64,000 nt of DNA from Clostridium sp. MSJ-8. GTDB lineage: Bacteria; Bacillota; Clostridia; Clostridiales; Clostridiaceae. Numbering within the stretch: position 1 is the stretch's first letter; every line of letters begins with the position of its first letter. The position numbers and the translations under genes were made by a program. The DNA lies in assembly GCF_018918325.1 (NCBI RefSeq), contig NZ_JAHLQH010000016.1:1-64000 (forward strand), in the 5' to 3' direction. Positions 18,984-28,525 of the stretch are shown here, one piece after another. The notes under the pieces were generated by a model that was not told where the DNA came from, did no database searches, and saw only the letters and a list, made by a program, of their open reading frames with translations.

Positions 18984-19364
18984 AATAGAATCCAGGCTAT
19001 ACCACTGTTTTTTGGTGAATTAAGTGAAGTAGAAACTAAGGCATTAAAGCATTGGATAAGAAATACAGTAGAGAATAGATTAGCAGAAGCAGCAATAGAT
19101 ATATTGGAAGCTGACAGGGAGGATGTGGAAGTTATGGTAGCAAACAATGCTTTTCTACTAAAAGATATGAGAGAAAAATCTAAAGCAGAAGGTAGAATAG
19201 AAGGTAGAGAGGAAGGGATAAAAGAAGGAATAAGAGAAGGGATTGAAGCAAAAGCTGTTGCTATAGCATTGGAGATGCTTAGGGATAAAGAGTCAATAGA
19301 TAAAATAATGAAGTATACTAAGCTTAGCAAAGAACAAATACTAGGAGTAAATAATAAGGAATGA
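18984..19364 (+). pseudogene. Detached 3' copy of the Rpn gene (possible stand-alone RpnS-like ORF)
   Basis: From AATAGAATCCAGGCTAT (18984; same bases at 18392 in the intact gene) the sequence is nearly identical to the 3' third of the Rpn gene for about 200 bases. It then diverges to a different ending (EGIREGIEAKAVAIALEMLRD..., NNKE). A stop codon lies directly upstream, so the nuclease domain is absent and the piece is a remnant of the long protein. However, the internal GGGAGG (19117-19122) and ATG (19134) are kept and open a 76-residue frame to 19364. Its stop lies one base before the FliB-like start, so the two may be co-translated. Either decay after tandem duplication or an alternative C-terminal cassette. 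Confidence 0.75.
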
Positions 19365-19365
19365 T

Positions 19366-20583
19366 ATGATGGCAATTAATATTATGTTGAGATATCCTAA
19401 ATATTTAAAAGGATTTAGATGTATAGCAGATAAGTGTGAAGATACCTGTTGTGCAGGATGGGATATTGATATAGACAAAGTAACTTTTAAGAGATATTTT
19501 AAAGTGAATAATCAAGAAATGAAAAAGATGTTTCAAAAGAATGTTCATAATAATCAATATTGTACTAGTGAAGATATTGATTATGGGCGTGTAAAACTTA
19601 AAAATAATAAGAGATGTGCATTTTTAGATGATAATAATTTATGTATAATATATTCTAATATTGGGGAAGATTATCTATCAAATGTATGCACATGTTATCC
19701 TAGAATTACTAATATTATAGATGGAAATTATGAGATGACATTAGATGTATCTTGTCCTGAGGCAGCAAGGAAGGTATTGTCACTTAAGGATGGAATAGAG
19801 TTTATAACTGAGAAGGTCACATTAAATAAGCATATAATATCAGGAAATATTGATACAAGGTCTAAGGAACTTAAGGGATCTATTTTCATGCATTTTAAGG
19901 AAATAAGACAAAAATCAATAGATATAATAGAGAATAAGAAGTATTCTCTAGATGAGAGATTATATGTATTAGGGGTATTTTTAGATAATATAACAGAGTT
20001 AGGAGACGGCGATGTAAGGGCTGTAGGCAGATATATTGATAACTTCAATACAAAAGATGCATTAGCTTTATATATGGCAGATGATATGAGATATATGATA
20101 CAGATATCATTTTTTAAGGGATTATTAGATAAGTTAGATGTATTTAAGGAAGTAGCTAGTAAAACATTTAAGGCTTATACTGAAAAGGTATTAAAAGGGT
20201 ATGATTTTGTAGATAATATAACTGAAAAATCACAAGAATATGTAGAAGCTTATAAGAAATATAATAATGATATTATGAGTAAATATGGCTACATATTTGA
20301 AAATTATCTTATTAACTTTATATATAATAATTTGTTCCCATTTTCAGAGAATGATGTTGCATTTCATGGATATATAATGCTTCTTATAAGATACTCATAT
20401 ATGAGGTTCTTCTTAGTAGGGCTTATGCTTGATGGAGAGGAATTAGATGAAGAAAAGATAATAACATTTATTCAAACATTCCTTAAGACAACAGAACATC
20501 ACAAAACTTATTATACTGATGTTCTAGAAGAAGTTGTGCAGAATGAATATGATAATATGATGTTTGTGAATAATATTATATAG
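19366..20583 (+). CDS. fliB: FliB-like flagellin lysine-N-methylase
   Basis: 405 residues with the FliB hallmark cysteine clusters: FRCIADKCEDTCCAGWDIDID near the N-terminus (about 17-37), then CAFLDDNNLC and CTCYPR with a later SCPEA. These resemble iron-sulfur ligands. FliB methylates lysines of flagellin, altering the filament surface. No flagellar genes are in the window. The start is ATG 19366 or the next codon, ATG 19369, with SD AAGGAATGAT, placed at the stop of the detached Rpn fragment. The family call is strong; the target protein is not shown here. Confidence 0.85.
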   Translation: MMAINIMLRYPKYLKGFRCIADKCEDTCCAGWDIDIDKVTFKRYFKVNNQEMKKMFQKNVHNNQYCTSEDIDYGRVKLKNNKRCAFLDDNNLCIIYSNIGEDYLSNVCTCYPRITNIIDGNYEMTLDVSCPEAARKVLSLKDGIEFITEKVTLNKHIISGNIDTRSKELKGSIFMHFKEIRQKSIDIIENKKYSLDERLYVLGVFLDNITELGDGDVRAVGRYIDNFNTKDALALYMADDMRYMIQISFFKGLLDKLDVFKEVASKTFKAYTEKVLKGYDFVDNITEKSQEYVEAYKKYNNDIMSKYGYIFENYLINFIYNNLFPFSENDVAFHGYIMLLIRYSYMRFFLVGLMLDGEELDEEKIITFIQTFLKTTEHHKTYYTDVLEEVVQNEYDNMMFVNNII

Positions 20584-20735
20584 AATATATGATTATAACT
20601 GTTGTTTAACGTTTACAAAATGTTAATAGAATATATGTGCTTAATGTAACATAATGAAACTTTATATTGAATAATATTATAACATAAGGACAATAATTAA
20701 AGTCCTACAATAATATTATTTTAAGGGGTGGAATT

Positions 20736-21758
20736 ATGAAAGAATCTCTAGACATTATAAAAGGAAAGATAACTGATAACTTAAGAGATGATTATTTTAA
20801 GGAACATGTAGTATTACCAAAGGCTTTTTATCTTATTGTTGAAGATGATTCAATTAAGTTCTTTGATTATACTGAAGTTGTTAAGAACAATAATGAATTA
20901 AAAAGTTATATGCTATATGAAGAAAATCTATTATTTAACAACAAGGATGATGTTTGGAGAGATACTATTCTATCAGCAACACCATATTCAATAATAACCA
21001 CATATAAGAGTATATTTAATAAAAGAATTTTATTTGATATAGAACTTCATATAAGAATTTTAAGCTATCATTATGGTTTTCAGTTTGATGTAGAGAAGAT
21101 ATTAAACTGTTATAAGAAAAATATATCACACATTCAGAAAATTCTTCTAAAAGAAGGGGAGTTCCCTGAGGATACCAATGTAGTTATATTTTTAAGTGAA
21201 GATTTAGAGAGATATAGAGAAGCTTTTAAGACATATGTGTGTAGAAAAGCAATATTGTCTTGCTATGGAGAAGATGAGTATGACTTAAGTGGAGTAACCT
21301 ATGAAGAATTATGTTTATTATCTTATTTATCTAAGGTTGATAATGAATGTTTATTAGATATATTAGAGGTTCAAGAAGCTTCAGATAACTTATTTAAAAA
21401 GGTTGAAATAATAGAAGACACAGTAGATAAGATGTTGTCATATCTAAAGGATGATTTAGATACATTTAGAGATAAAGCAAGAGGTAGAGCTCTAGTATAT
21501 GATAGAGTGTTCTGTTTTGCCTGTTCACCTATAAAAAATGGTGATGTGAAATTATCTTTTAGTAATGATGCAAGTTTATTTTTATTAAATAAAAGATTCT
21601 TTTCATTATATTATCTTATAAATAACAACAATAAGTTACCAGATAATATAAAGAATATAATATTTGAAATATATAATCAGGTATTTCTAAAATGTAGTGA
21701 TGTATATCTAATAAGTGAAATAGTGAAGAATAACCTAAATGAAATAGATAGATTGTAA
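20736..21758 (+). CDS. Uncharacterised 340-residue protein
   Basis: Good SD (AAGGGGTGG) and an uninterrupted frame, but no family that I recognise. It is acidic-helical in character, with no signal peptide or membrane helix, so probably cytoplasmic. It contains several cysteines (KKNISH... preceded by NCYKK, TYVCRKAILSCYG, FCFACSP) but no clear metal-binding spacing apart from FCFACSP. It stands alone between the FliB-like gene and the polysaccharide operon, with its own terminator at 21774. Function unknown. Confidence 0.75.
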   Translation: MKESLDIIKGKITDNLRDDYFKEHVVLPKAFYLIVEDDSIKFFDYTEVVKNNNELKSYMLYEENLLFNNKDDVWRDTILSATPYSIITTYKSIFNKRILFDIELHIRILSYHYGFQFDVEKILNCYKKNISHIQKILLKEGEFPEDTNVVIFLSEDLERYREAFKTYVCRKAILSCYGEDEYDLSGVTYEELCLLSYLSKVDNECLLDILEVQEASDNLFKKVEIIEDTVDKMLSYLKDDLDTFRDKARGRALVYDRVFCFACSPIKNGDVKLSFSNDASLFLLNKRFFSLYYLINNNNKLPDNIKNIIFEIYNQVFLKCSDVYLISEIVKNNLNEIDRL

Positions 21759-21773
21759 GGGGTATCTGAGAAA

Positions 21774-21818
21774 AAGTATCACTAATTGCAAATTGTGGCA
21801 AGTGGTGATGCTTTTTTT
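21774..21818 (+). terminator. Intrinsic terminator
   Basis: AAGTATCAC ... GTGGTGATGCT arms (one G-U pair) followed by TTTTTTT, after the 340-residue gene. Confidence 0.8.
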
Positions 21819-21832
21819 GTTTTTAAAATAGT

Positions 21833-21920
21833 ATAAGGTCTTTTCCATAACTGTGTTGAAGTTATTTGTTGGATAATATTGATTATTATTACTTCAACAT
21901 TTTAATGGAAAAGACCTTAT
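21833..21920. mobile_element. 88-bp MITE with IS1595-like ends, copy 1
   Basis: Inverted repeat of about 29 bases per arm: ATAAGGTCTTTTCCATAA... on the left and ...TGGAAAAGACCTTAT on the right, enclosing an AT-rich centre. The arms share TCTTTTCCAT and GTGTTGA with the ends of the IS1595-like element at 43754-44848. A second copy of identical length is at 50832-50919. It encodes no protein, so it would need a transposase in trans. The rest of 21921-22265 holds a TAGGAAATTATA motif (21932-21945) and AT-rich sequence, with the polysaccharide promoter presumably close to 22190. Confidence 0.85.
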
Positions 21921-22265
21921 ATTTTTTACACTATAGGAAATTATATAGAATCTAGATCTATGGATAACACATTAGAATATATTTCTTATAGAAAAGTAGG
22001 AATATAATGGTACAAAGAAAAATTATAACTAAAGGGGGAAAGTGTATAGTAGTAAACAGCTTGTAAAATAAATTCAATAAAATGTAAATTTGATTAATAA
22101 CAAGAGCATTTATGTGTATTTATAAATTAACAAAATGGATAGAAAAAATTAAAAAAAAATTAAATGATATCGATTACAAACAAGTGTATAATTGTAAAAA
22201 TATTGATAATTGAAAATATATAATATATAATTTATTATAGATTACTCAAAGTAGGAGGATTTTAA

Positions 22266-23612
22266 ATGAATGAAAATTATATTGGGGTAAAAGATATACT
22301 GATGGCTATTCGAAAGAAATGGATATTAATTACAATTATTACGATATGTGTGACTGGATTGTTTGGAATATATAGCTATAAAGTTTCTAAACCAGTATAT
22401 CAAGGAAGCTCAAAGGTTATAATAGGAAAGATTAACACAGATGACTTATCAATTTCATCAACTGATATAACATTATTTACTTCATTAAAAGATACTTATC
22501 AAGAATATATAAAGAGTACATCTTTCATGAAAGAAGCATTAGATTTTAAAGATTTAGATATGGATCCTAGAAAGGTGTTATCAGGATTAAGTATAACTTC
22601 ATCTGAAACATCGACAACTATGACAATATCATACTCAGGAAATAATGTTAAAGATGTATGTAATGTATTAGATGCAGTAACAGAGTATGTATGTTATTCA
22701 TGTACAGATATTATTTCTAATGCGAAAATAAGTGTGTTAGAAGAACCTTATGTTAGTACTATTCCAGTTAGTCCTAACCATAAGAAGGATTTAGTAATAG
22801 GATTTCTAGGAGGCTTAATAATAAGTGTTGGACTTACAATTATTCTAGAACTTACAAATGGAAAGATTAGAACAGAAGAGGACTTAACAAGTGTTACTAG
22901 TTATCCAGTTCTAGGTAATTTGTATAAAATAGATAGAAATTCTGATCCATTAGTAGTTCTTAATAATCCTAATTCAATACAAGCAGAAGGGTATAGGGGA
23001 CTTAGAACTAGTATAGAATATTCATCTTTTGATAATAAGATAAAAACATTATTAATAACTAGTTCGCAACCTTCAGAAGGGAAAAGTGTTACTACAGCCA
23101 ATCTAGCATTAGCATATGCACGTGCTGAGAAGAAAACACTTATAATAGATTGTGACTTAAGAAAACCTACGCAACATAAGAAATTTAGTATTATAAACAA
23201 TATAGGATTATCAGATGTATTAGTAGGAAATAAGGCATTAGTTCTTGCTATACAGAGTATAGATGAAAATTTAGATATTCTACCAGCAGGCAGTGTAGTA
23301 CCTAATCCAGCAGAATTAGTTTCATCACAAGCAATGACTAATTTAATAGATAAATTGAAGGCACAATATGATTTTATTGTCATAGATTCACCACCTGCAT
23401 TAGTGGTATCTGATGCACAAACATTAGCAACTAAGGTTGATGGAGTAGTAATAGTAGCTAAGGCTAATTTCTCTAAGAAAAATTCTATGAGAAATGCAAA
23501 GAAGAGCTTAGAATTAGTAAATGCTAATATAATAGGAACTGTTCTGAACTTCAAGGATAAGGTAAAGGGATATTATGGCCACTATTATGGGAAAAATAGA
23601 AAAAAGGATTGA
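22266..23612 (+). CDS. Fused polysaccharide chain-length regulator and bacterial tyrosine kinase (Wzz-BY-kinase)
   Basis: 448 residues. The N-terminal half is a Wzz/CpsC domain with membrane helices at about 18-38 and 175-195 flanking an extracytoplasmic segment. The C-terminal half is a CpsD/EpsB-type BY-kinase with Walker A SSQPSEGKSVTT (about 265), Walker A' LIIDCDLRKP (about 291) and Walker B FIVIDSPPA (about 370). It has a terminal tyrosine cluster (GYYGHYYGK) for autophosphorylation. It controls polymer length and export. Many Firmicutes carry the two halves as separate genes; here they are one. It is the first gene of the operon, with SD AGGAGG. Confidence 0.92.
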   Translation: MNENYIGVKDILMAIRKKWILITIITICVTGLFGIYSYKVSKPVYQGSSKVIIGKINTDDLSISSTDITLFTSLKDTYQEYIKSTSFMKEALDFKDLDMDPRKVLSGLSITSSETSTTMTISYSGNNVKDVCNVLDAVTEYVCYSCTDIISNAKISVLEEPYVSTIPVSPNHKKDLVIGFLGGLIISVGLTIILELTNGKIRTEEDLTSVTSYPVLGNLYKIDRNSDPLVVLNNPNSIQAEGYRGLRTSIEYSSFDNKIKTLLITSSQPSEGKSVTTANLALAYARAEKKTLIIDCDLRKPTQHKKFSIINNIGLSDVLVGNKALVLAIQSIDENLDILPAGSVVPNPAELVSSQAMTNLIDKLKAQYDFIVIDSPPALVVSDAQTLATKVDGVVIVAKANFSKKNSMRNAKKSLELVNANIIGTVLNFKDKVKGYYGHYYGKNRKKD

Positions 23613-23624
23613 GGGAAGTAGTAT

Positions 23625-24110
23625 ATGTTAATTCTTAAATTAAAATATCATATTTTAGCATTCTTTAAAAGACTAGGATATAGAATTATATATGGACATA
23701 ATGTTATTTTTGGAAAGAGTGTTGGATTCCGAAAGGGATTTCACATATCAATAGAGCAAGAAGGAAAGATAAAAGTAGGAGATAGGGTGTTTTTTAATAA
23801 TTTCTGCTCAGTAAATTCACTAGAATATATAGAAATAGGGGATAATACTATATTTGGTGAATGTGTGAGAATCTATGACCACAATCATAGATTTAAGGAC
23901 AGAAATAAGAAAATAATGGAGCAAGGTTATAATACAGGCAGAGTTAAGATAGGTAAGGATTGTTGGATAGGTAGCAATGTAATTATCTTAAAAGGAGTTA
24001 CTATAGGAGATGGTGTTATTATAGGCGCAGGTTGCATAATCAATAAGGACATACCTAGTTATTCTGTAGTAAGAGGGGAAAGTAAGTTAACTATTGAAAG
24101 GAGAAAATAA
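23625..24110 (+). CDS. Left-handed beta-helix acyltransferase (maltose/galactoside acetyltransferase type)
   Basis: 161 residues with hexapeptide repeats (IGDNTIFG, IGKDCWIG, IGDGVIIGAG) forming a left-handed beta helix. The catalytic histidine is in YDHNHRF. It probably O-acetylates a sugar of the growing polysaccharide. It lies twelve bases after the kinase gene, and its stop codon TAA overlaps the ATG of the next gene by one base. Confidence 0.88.
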   Translation: MLILKLKYHILAFFKRLGYRIIYGHNVIFGKSVGFRKGFHISIEQEGKIKVGDRVFFNNFCSVNSLEYIEIGDNTIFGECVRIYDHNHRFKDRNKKIMEQGYNTGRVKIGKDCWIGSNVIILKGVTIGDGVIIGAGCIINKDIPSYSVVRGESKLTIERRK

Positions 24111-25225
24111 TGGAATATCCAATTAGAGTATTAGTTTTAGACACTGTTATGGATAGGGGAGGTGCTGAAACTATGATGATGAATTATTTGAGAAATATGG
24201 ATAGAAGTAAGGTTATATTAGACTTCTTGGTTAATAGAGATTACAAAGCAGATTATGAAGACGAAATAGAGAAACTAGGTGGTAGAATATACAGAATGTG
24301 TCCTATGTATCCTCAGTATTTTGGAAGATATAAGAGAGAAATAAGAGAATTCCTTATAGAACATCCAGAATACAAGATAATACATTCTAACTTAGAAGAG
24401 AGAAGTTATTTTGCATTAAAAGAAGCTAAGAAATTAAATATACCTGTTAGAATATCTCATTCACACAATGCACCTAAAGGATTTGATATTAAATCTATAG
24501 TAAGATATTATTTCAGAGCTAGACTTATACCTCAAGTAACACATATGTTTACATGTGGATTAGAGGCAGGAGACTGGCTATATGGAGTTAAAAATAGGGA
24601 TAAAGTAATAATGCAGAATAATGCTATTGATGCTAAGGCTTTTGAATATAATAAGGAATTAGAAGAGAAGGCAAAGAAAGAATTTGGACTAGAAGGAAAG
24701 TTTGTAATAGGACATGTTGGAAGATTCTTTCCTCAGAAGAATCATGGATTTCTTATTGATATATTTAATGAAGTATATAAGAGAGATAAGGATGCGGTTC
24801 TAGTTCTAGTAGGTGGAGGAGAACTACAAGATTCTATAAGAGAAAAGGTACAAGCGTTAGGATTACAGGATGCAGTTAAATTCTTAGGAGTAAGAAGTGA
24901 TGTAAATTATATAATGCAGGCTTTTGATTTATTCATATTACCATCATTGTTTGAAGGACTTCCAGTAACAATGGTAGAAGCACAAGCAACAGGAGTTAAA
25001 TGCATAATATCTGATAAGGTACCTAGTCAATGTGCAATAACAGATAATGTGGAAATAATTAAACTAGAGGATTCTCTAGAACATTGGGCTGAGAGAATAT
25101 TATCTTATAAAAATAGTTACAATAAGGTAAGTATGTATGATGAGATAGTAGAGAAAAAGTTTGATATAAAAGAAAATGCAAAATGGATGGAGAATTTCTA
25201 TATTAATGCAATTGGTGAGAGATAA
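24110..25225 (+). CDS. GT4-type glycosyltransferase
   Basis: 371 residues in the GT-B fold. The N-terminus RVLVLDTVMDRGGAETMMMNYL has the glycine-rich acceptor loop. The C-terminal donor domain has IGHVGRFFPQKNHGFLID and LFEGLPVTMVEAQATGVK, the EX7E-type motif of family 4. It transfers an activated sugar to the lipid-linked repeat unit at the cytoplasmic face. Its start overlaps the previous stop, and its own stop overlaps the next start (TAATG), so the operon is tightly coupled. Confidence 0.9.
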   Translation: MEYPIRVLVLDTVMDRGGAETMMMNYLRNMDRSKVILDFLVNRDYKADYEDEIEKLGGRIYRMCPMYPQYFGRYKREIREFLIEHPEYKIIHSNLEERSYFALKEAKKLNIPVRISHSHNAPKGFDIKSIVRYYFRARLIPQVTHMFTCGLEAGDWLYGVKNRDKVIMQNNAIDAKAFEYNKELEEKAKKEFGLEGKFVIGHVGRFFPQKNHGFLIDIFNEVYKRDKDAVLVLVGGGELQDSIREKVQALGLQDAVKFLGVRSDVNYIMQAFDLFILPSLFEGLPVTMVEAQATGVKCIISDKVPSQCAITDNVEIIKLEDSLEHWAERILSYKNSYNKVSMYDEIVEKKFDIKENAKWMENFYINAIGER

Positions 25226-26346
25226 TGGAAAAATATTTTAATGATAGTCAGAACAAGTATAATAAAAAATTAATAATAATGAGTATAATACCTATAACTA
25301 TAATAGCTAAGATACTTCAATTTACAGTACTTCCTGACAAATATTTCTGGGATAGTGCAAGAATTAATTCTATGGTTACTGGTAGCGGAATAATGCCATC
25401 TTGGGAAGGATCATATAAAATAGCAGCCAATGTATTCAAGAAGTTAAATATATTTGGATTTACAGACCTTGAGGATTGGGCAGTTCTAATAGCAACTGTA
25501 TTTAGTCTCCTATTAGTTATTATGTTAACAAGACCAAAGGAATTAGACATTATTCAAACAGCTTTTGTACTTGCTAGTATAGGACTATTAAATATATATA
25601 TTTTTAATATAAGTAAGGATATTATTCAATATTTTATATTTATGCTTATTTATATTGTGTTAATGATGGATTTTTTGAAACCTATAATAAAAGTTATTCT
25701 ATCTTTTCTGATATTTTATTGGGAGAGTACATTCTTTAGAAGTTATTACCTAATAATAGGTGTATTAGCAGTTGTTCTGTATTTTGTTTTCTCTATAAGA
25801 GCGAAGAAGGATAAAAAGATGACAGTAGGCTCAGTTCTTTTAATTGTAGCTATTGCATTTGCAACTATATATGCATTCTTGCTAGCAGCATCAGTAGTAA
25901 TGCCAGCAGATTATAAGGAAGTAATATATGTTCGACAAACAAATCTGAATGATGTAGCCGTTTCTCAGATAGAAAATGTATTTCCTATAGATGGAACATT
26001 AAATAATTTCATGATTAATTATGTTATAAATGCAGTTAGAATGATGATACCAGTAGAGCTTATTAGAAATGGTGTTTTTTATCTGCCATTTGTTGTGTAT
26101 CAAATATTCATACTATTCTATTTGGTAAAAACAATAAGAGGTTTGAGGAAGGAAATGAATGAAACAGCCATTATAGCTTTAAGCGTATTTACAGCTTATT
26201 TACTAGGATCATTTATATTTGAACCTGATTTCGGTTCATTTGTAAGACATGAAGCTGCTACATTTCCAGTTTTGCATCTAATGGTGTTAGATAAATGTAA
26301 TATTATAAAAGCAACAAATAATAAGGAGGTAGCAGAAGTTGAATAA
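25225..26346 (+). CDS. EpsG-like polysaccharide polymerase (Wzy type)
   Basis: 373 residues with about nine or ten membrane helices and a large extracytoplasmic loop around residues 225-265. Overall it resembles EpsG family oligosaccharide-repeat polymerases (an aspartate-containing first loop FWDSARI; SKDIIQYFIFMLIYIVL helix). The role would be joining repeat units outside the membrane after flipping by Wzx. The sequence is poorly conserved as usual for Wzy proteins, so the call leans on topology and context. It overlaps the next gene by 8 bases. Confidence 0.75.
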   Translation: MEKYFNDSQNKYNKKLIIMSIIPITIIAKILQFTVLPDKYFWDSARINSMVTGSGIMPSWEGSYKIAANVFKKLNIFGFTDLEDWAVLIATVFSLLLVIMLTRPKELDIIQTAFVLASIGLLNIYIFNISKDIIQYFIFMLIYIVLMMDFLKPIIKVILSFLIFYWESTFFRSYYLIIGVLAVVLYFVFSIRAKKDKKMTVGSVLLIVAIAFATIYAFLLAASVVMPADYKEVIYVRQTNLNDVAVSQIENVFPIDGTLNNFMINYVINAVRMMIPVELIRNGVFYLPFVVYQIFILFYLVKTIRGLRKEMNETAIIALSVFTAYLLGSFIFEPDFGSFVRHEAATFPVLHLMVLDKCNIIKATNNKEVAEVE

Positions 26347-27442
26347 TACAGGGAAAACCAATATATGTTTCTTCTCAGGGGATATAACTAATAGTGGAGG
26401 AACTGAAAGGGTAGGAACTATAATTGCAAATGAATTAGCCAAGTGCACTGATAGATATAAGGTATCATTTGTAAGCTTAGTTGAAAAACGTGATAAACCA
26501 TTTTTCGATATAAGTGATAATATAGATAGGTTTAAATTATATGATGAGCCTGTTAGAGGCCTTACTCATATAGTTCAGATATGTCATAGGTTAAAAAAGG
26601 TTGTTAAAAATAATAATATAGATGTTTTAATTGATATTGATGGAATATTAGACATGTATTCACTCGTAGTAAAGAAGTTTACAAAAGTAAAAGTTATATC
26701 ATGGGAACATTTTAATTTCTATCAACATCCAACAGTAGGACATAGAAAATATACAAGAAGGTTAGCAGGTAAGTATGCAGATGCAATAGTTACACTTACT
26801 AAGGCAGATGTTTCATACTATAAAGATAATATAAACATAAGATGTCCTATAACATATATTCATAATCCAGTTATGAGTTTATCAGAACAACATATATATA
26901 ATGCTGACTCTAAAATTATCTTAAGTGTAGGAAGATTAACTAGTCAAAAAGGTTTCGATATGTTAGTTGATGTTGCAAAGGAGATATTTAAAGATGATAA
27001 TGAGTGGAAGTGGATAGTGTTAGGTGAAGGTGAAGATCGACCTACATTAGAAGAAAAGATAAAACAATATAACCTTCAAGATAGAATAATACTTAAGGGT
27101 AATGTTAGTAATGTAAATGATTATTATAAAGAAACAGGAATATTTGTATTAACTTCAAGATATGAAGGACTTCCTATGACACTTCTAGAAACTAAACCTT
27201 TTAAACTTCCAGCAGTGAGCTTCGATATAAAAACTGGTCCTAATGAATGTATAATTAATAATGAAAATGGATTTCTAATAGAACCATTTAACATACAGGA
27301 TATGAGTGAAAAGGTTAAATTATTAATGAATAATAGAGATTTAAGACAAAATTTCTCGGATAATGCACTAATGGATACTGATAAGTTTGATTTAAGAAGC
27401 ATAATGGATAAATGGAATGAAATATTAAATAGTATTAAATAA
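26339..27442 (+). CDS. GT4-type glycosyltransferase
   Basis: 367 residues, GT-B fold. N-terminus FFSGDITNSGGTERVGTIIANEL; donor-side motifs ILSVGRLTSQKGFDMLVDVA and SRYEGLPMTLLETKPFKLP. A TTG start at 26339 lies 8 bases after AAGGAGGT, inside the end of the polymerase gene, so the two are translationally coupled. It adds one sugar of the repeat unit. Confidence 0.9.
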   Translation: MNNTGKTNICFFSGDITNSGGTERVGTIIANELAKCTDRYKVSFVSLVEKRDKPFFDISDNIDRFKLYDEPVRGLTHIVQICHRLKKVVKNNNIDVLIDIDGILDMYSLVVKKFTKVKVISWEHFNFYQHPTVGHRKYTRRLAGKYADAIVTLTKADVSYYKDNINIRCPITYIHNPVMSLSEQHIYNADSKIILSVGRLTSQKGFDMLVDVAKEIFKDDNEWKWIVLGEGEDRPTLEEKIKQYNLQDRIILKGNVSNVNDYYKETGIFVLTSRYEGLPMTLLETKPFKLPAVSFDIKTGPNECIINNENGFLIEPFNIQDMSEKVKLLMNNRDLRQNFSDNALMDTDKFDLRSIMDKWNEILNSIK

Positions 27443-27483
27443 TTAATATTTGCAAGGTATAAAGTTCATTAAAGGGGATTAAT

Positions 27484-28494
27484 ATGAAGATAAGTATAAT
27501 TGTGCCTGTATACAATAATGCAAAGTATATATCTAAATGTATTGAAAGTATAATTAGTCAAAAATTTAGTAATTGGGAATTGATTTTGGTAAATGGTGGT
27601 TCACAAGATAAAACTAAAGAAATATGCGAAAAGTATGCACATAAAGATGAAAGAATTATATTAATTAATACTATCAATGAAGGACCTTCAGGAGCTAGAA
27701 ATATAGGACTTGATTATGCTCATGGAGAATACTGTATGTTTGTTGATGGGGATGATTATATAGAACAAGATACTTTGAAAATTTTAGCTGATGAAATAAA
27801 AGAAAAAGATTATCAAATAATATTCTATGGAAATTATAATGATATATTGAATGATGGTAAATATACTATAAAAAATGAGAATGTAAGTAAAGAATGTGCT
27901 TTTAATGATAATAGTGAGTTTCAAAAAGTATATAAAGATTTATTAGACAATCATCTTGTAAATCAAGTATGGAATAAAATATATAAGAAATCCTTTATTG
28001 ATGAAGTTGGAGCAAGATTTCCAAAAGGAATTAATTATTCAGAGGATTTAATATTTAATATAAAACTATACAAAAAGCTACAAAGTGGAATGGTTATTGA
28101 TAAAGCATTATATCATTATGTGAATCATGAAAAAGATAGTTTATGTACAACATTTAATATAAATAAGTTTAATGATATGAAATATGCGTATGTTAAAGTT
28201 TGGGGTTTTGTAAATGATTGGAATGAGGGGCTGAAACAATATATTAATAATTGGTTTGTGAAAAATATAAATATTTATATTAATTCATTATTTAATTCTA
28301 GTTGTCAACTTAATTACTCGCAAAAGAGAGATATATTAGAAAATATAATTAAAGATGATGTAGTTCAAGAATGTATAAGTTCTAATAGTGCTATAGGATT
28401 AAGAAATAAAATAACAACTTTTATTATAAGAAATAAATTGACATCTATAGCATTATTAATGGGGCGAGTTACAAGAATTATAAGAAAAAGATAG
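27484..28494 (+). CDS. GT2-type glycosyltransferase
   Basis: 336 residues, GT-A fold. The opening ISIIVPVYNNAKYISKCIESIISQ and GPSGARNIGLDYAHGEYCMFVDGDDYI contain the DxD-type metal/nucleotide-binding motif (DGDD). The usual first aspartate pair (VDDGS) is replaced by VNGGSQD, which is odd: the residue binding the nucleotide base or ribose is Asn here. The remaining motif suggests function is possible, but activity is not certain. It belongs to the polysaccharide operon. Confidence 0.85.
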   Translation: MKISIIVPVYNNAKYISKCIESIISQKFSNWELILVNGGSQDKTKEICEKYAHKDERIILINTINEGPSGARNIGLDYAHGEYCMFVDGDDYIEQDTLKILADEIKEKDYQIIFYGNYNDILNDGKYTIKNENVSKECAFNDNSEFQKVYKDLLDNHLVNQVWNKIYKKSFIDEVGARFPKGINYSEDLIFNIKLYKKLQSGMVIDKALYHYVNHEKDSLCTTFNINKFNDMKYAYVKVWGFVNDWNEGLKQYINNWFVKNINIYINSLFNSSCQLNYSQKRDILENIIKDDVVQECISSNSAIGLRNKITTFIIRNKLTSIALLMGRVTRIIRKR

Positions 28495-28525
28495 ATATAT
28501 AATGAAAATCATTTGGAGGGATAAA

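Noticed and set aside
18365-19375. Long minus-strand frames opposite the Rpn gene and its copy
   Set aside because: Ser/Pro-rich shadows of the EGK/EGR repeat region; no start signals.
22901-23554. 217-codon minus-strand frame inside the BY-kinase gene
   Set aside because: Antisense shadow of a strongly recognised gene; composition is typical of reverse translation of AT-rich coding sequence.
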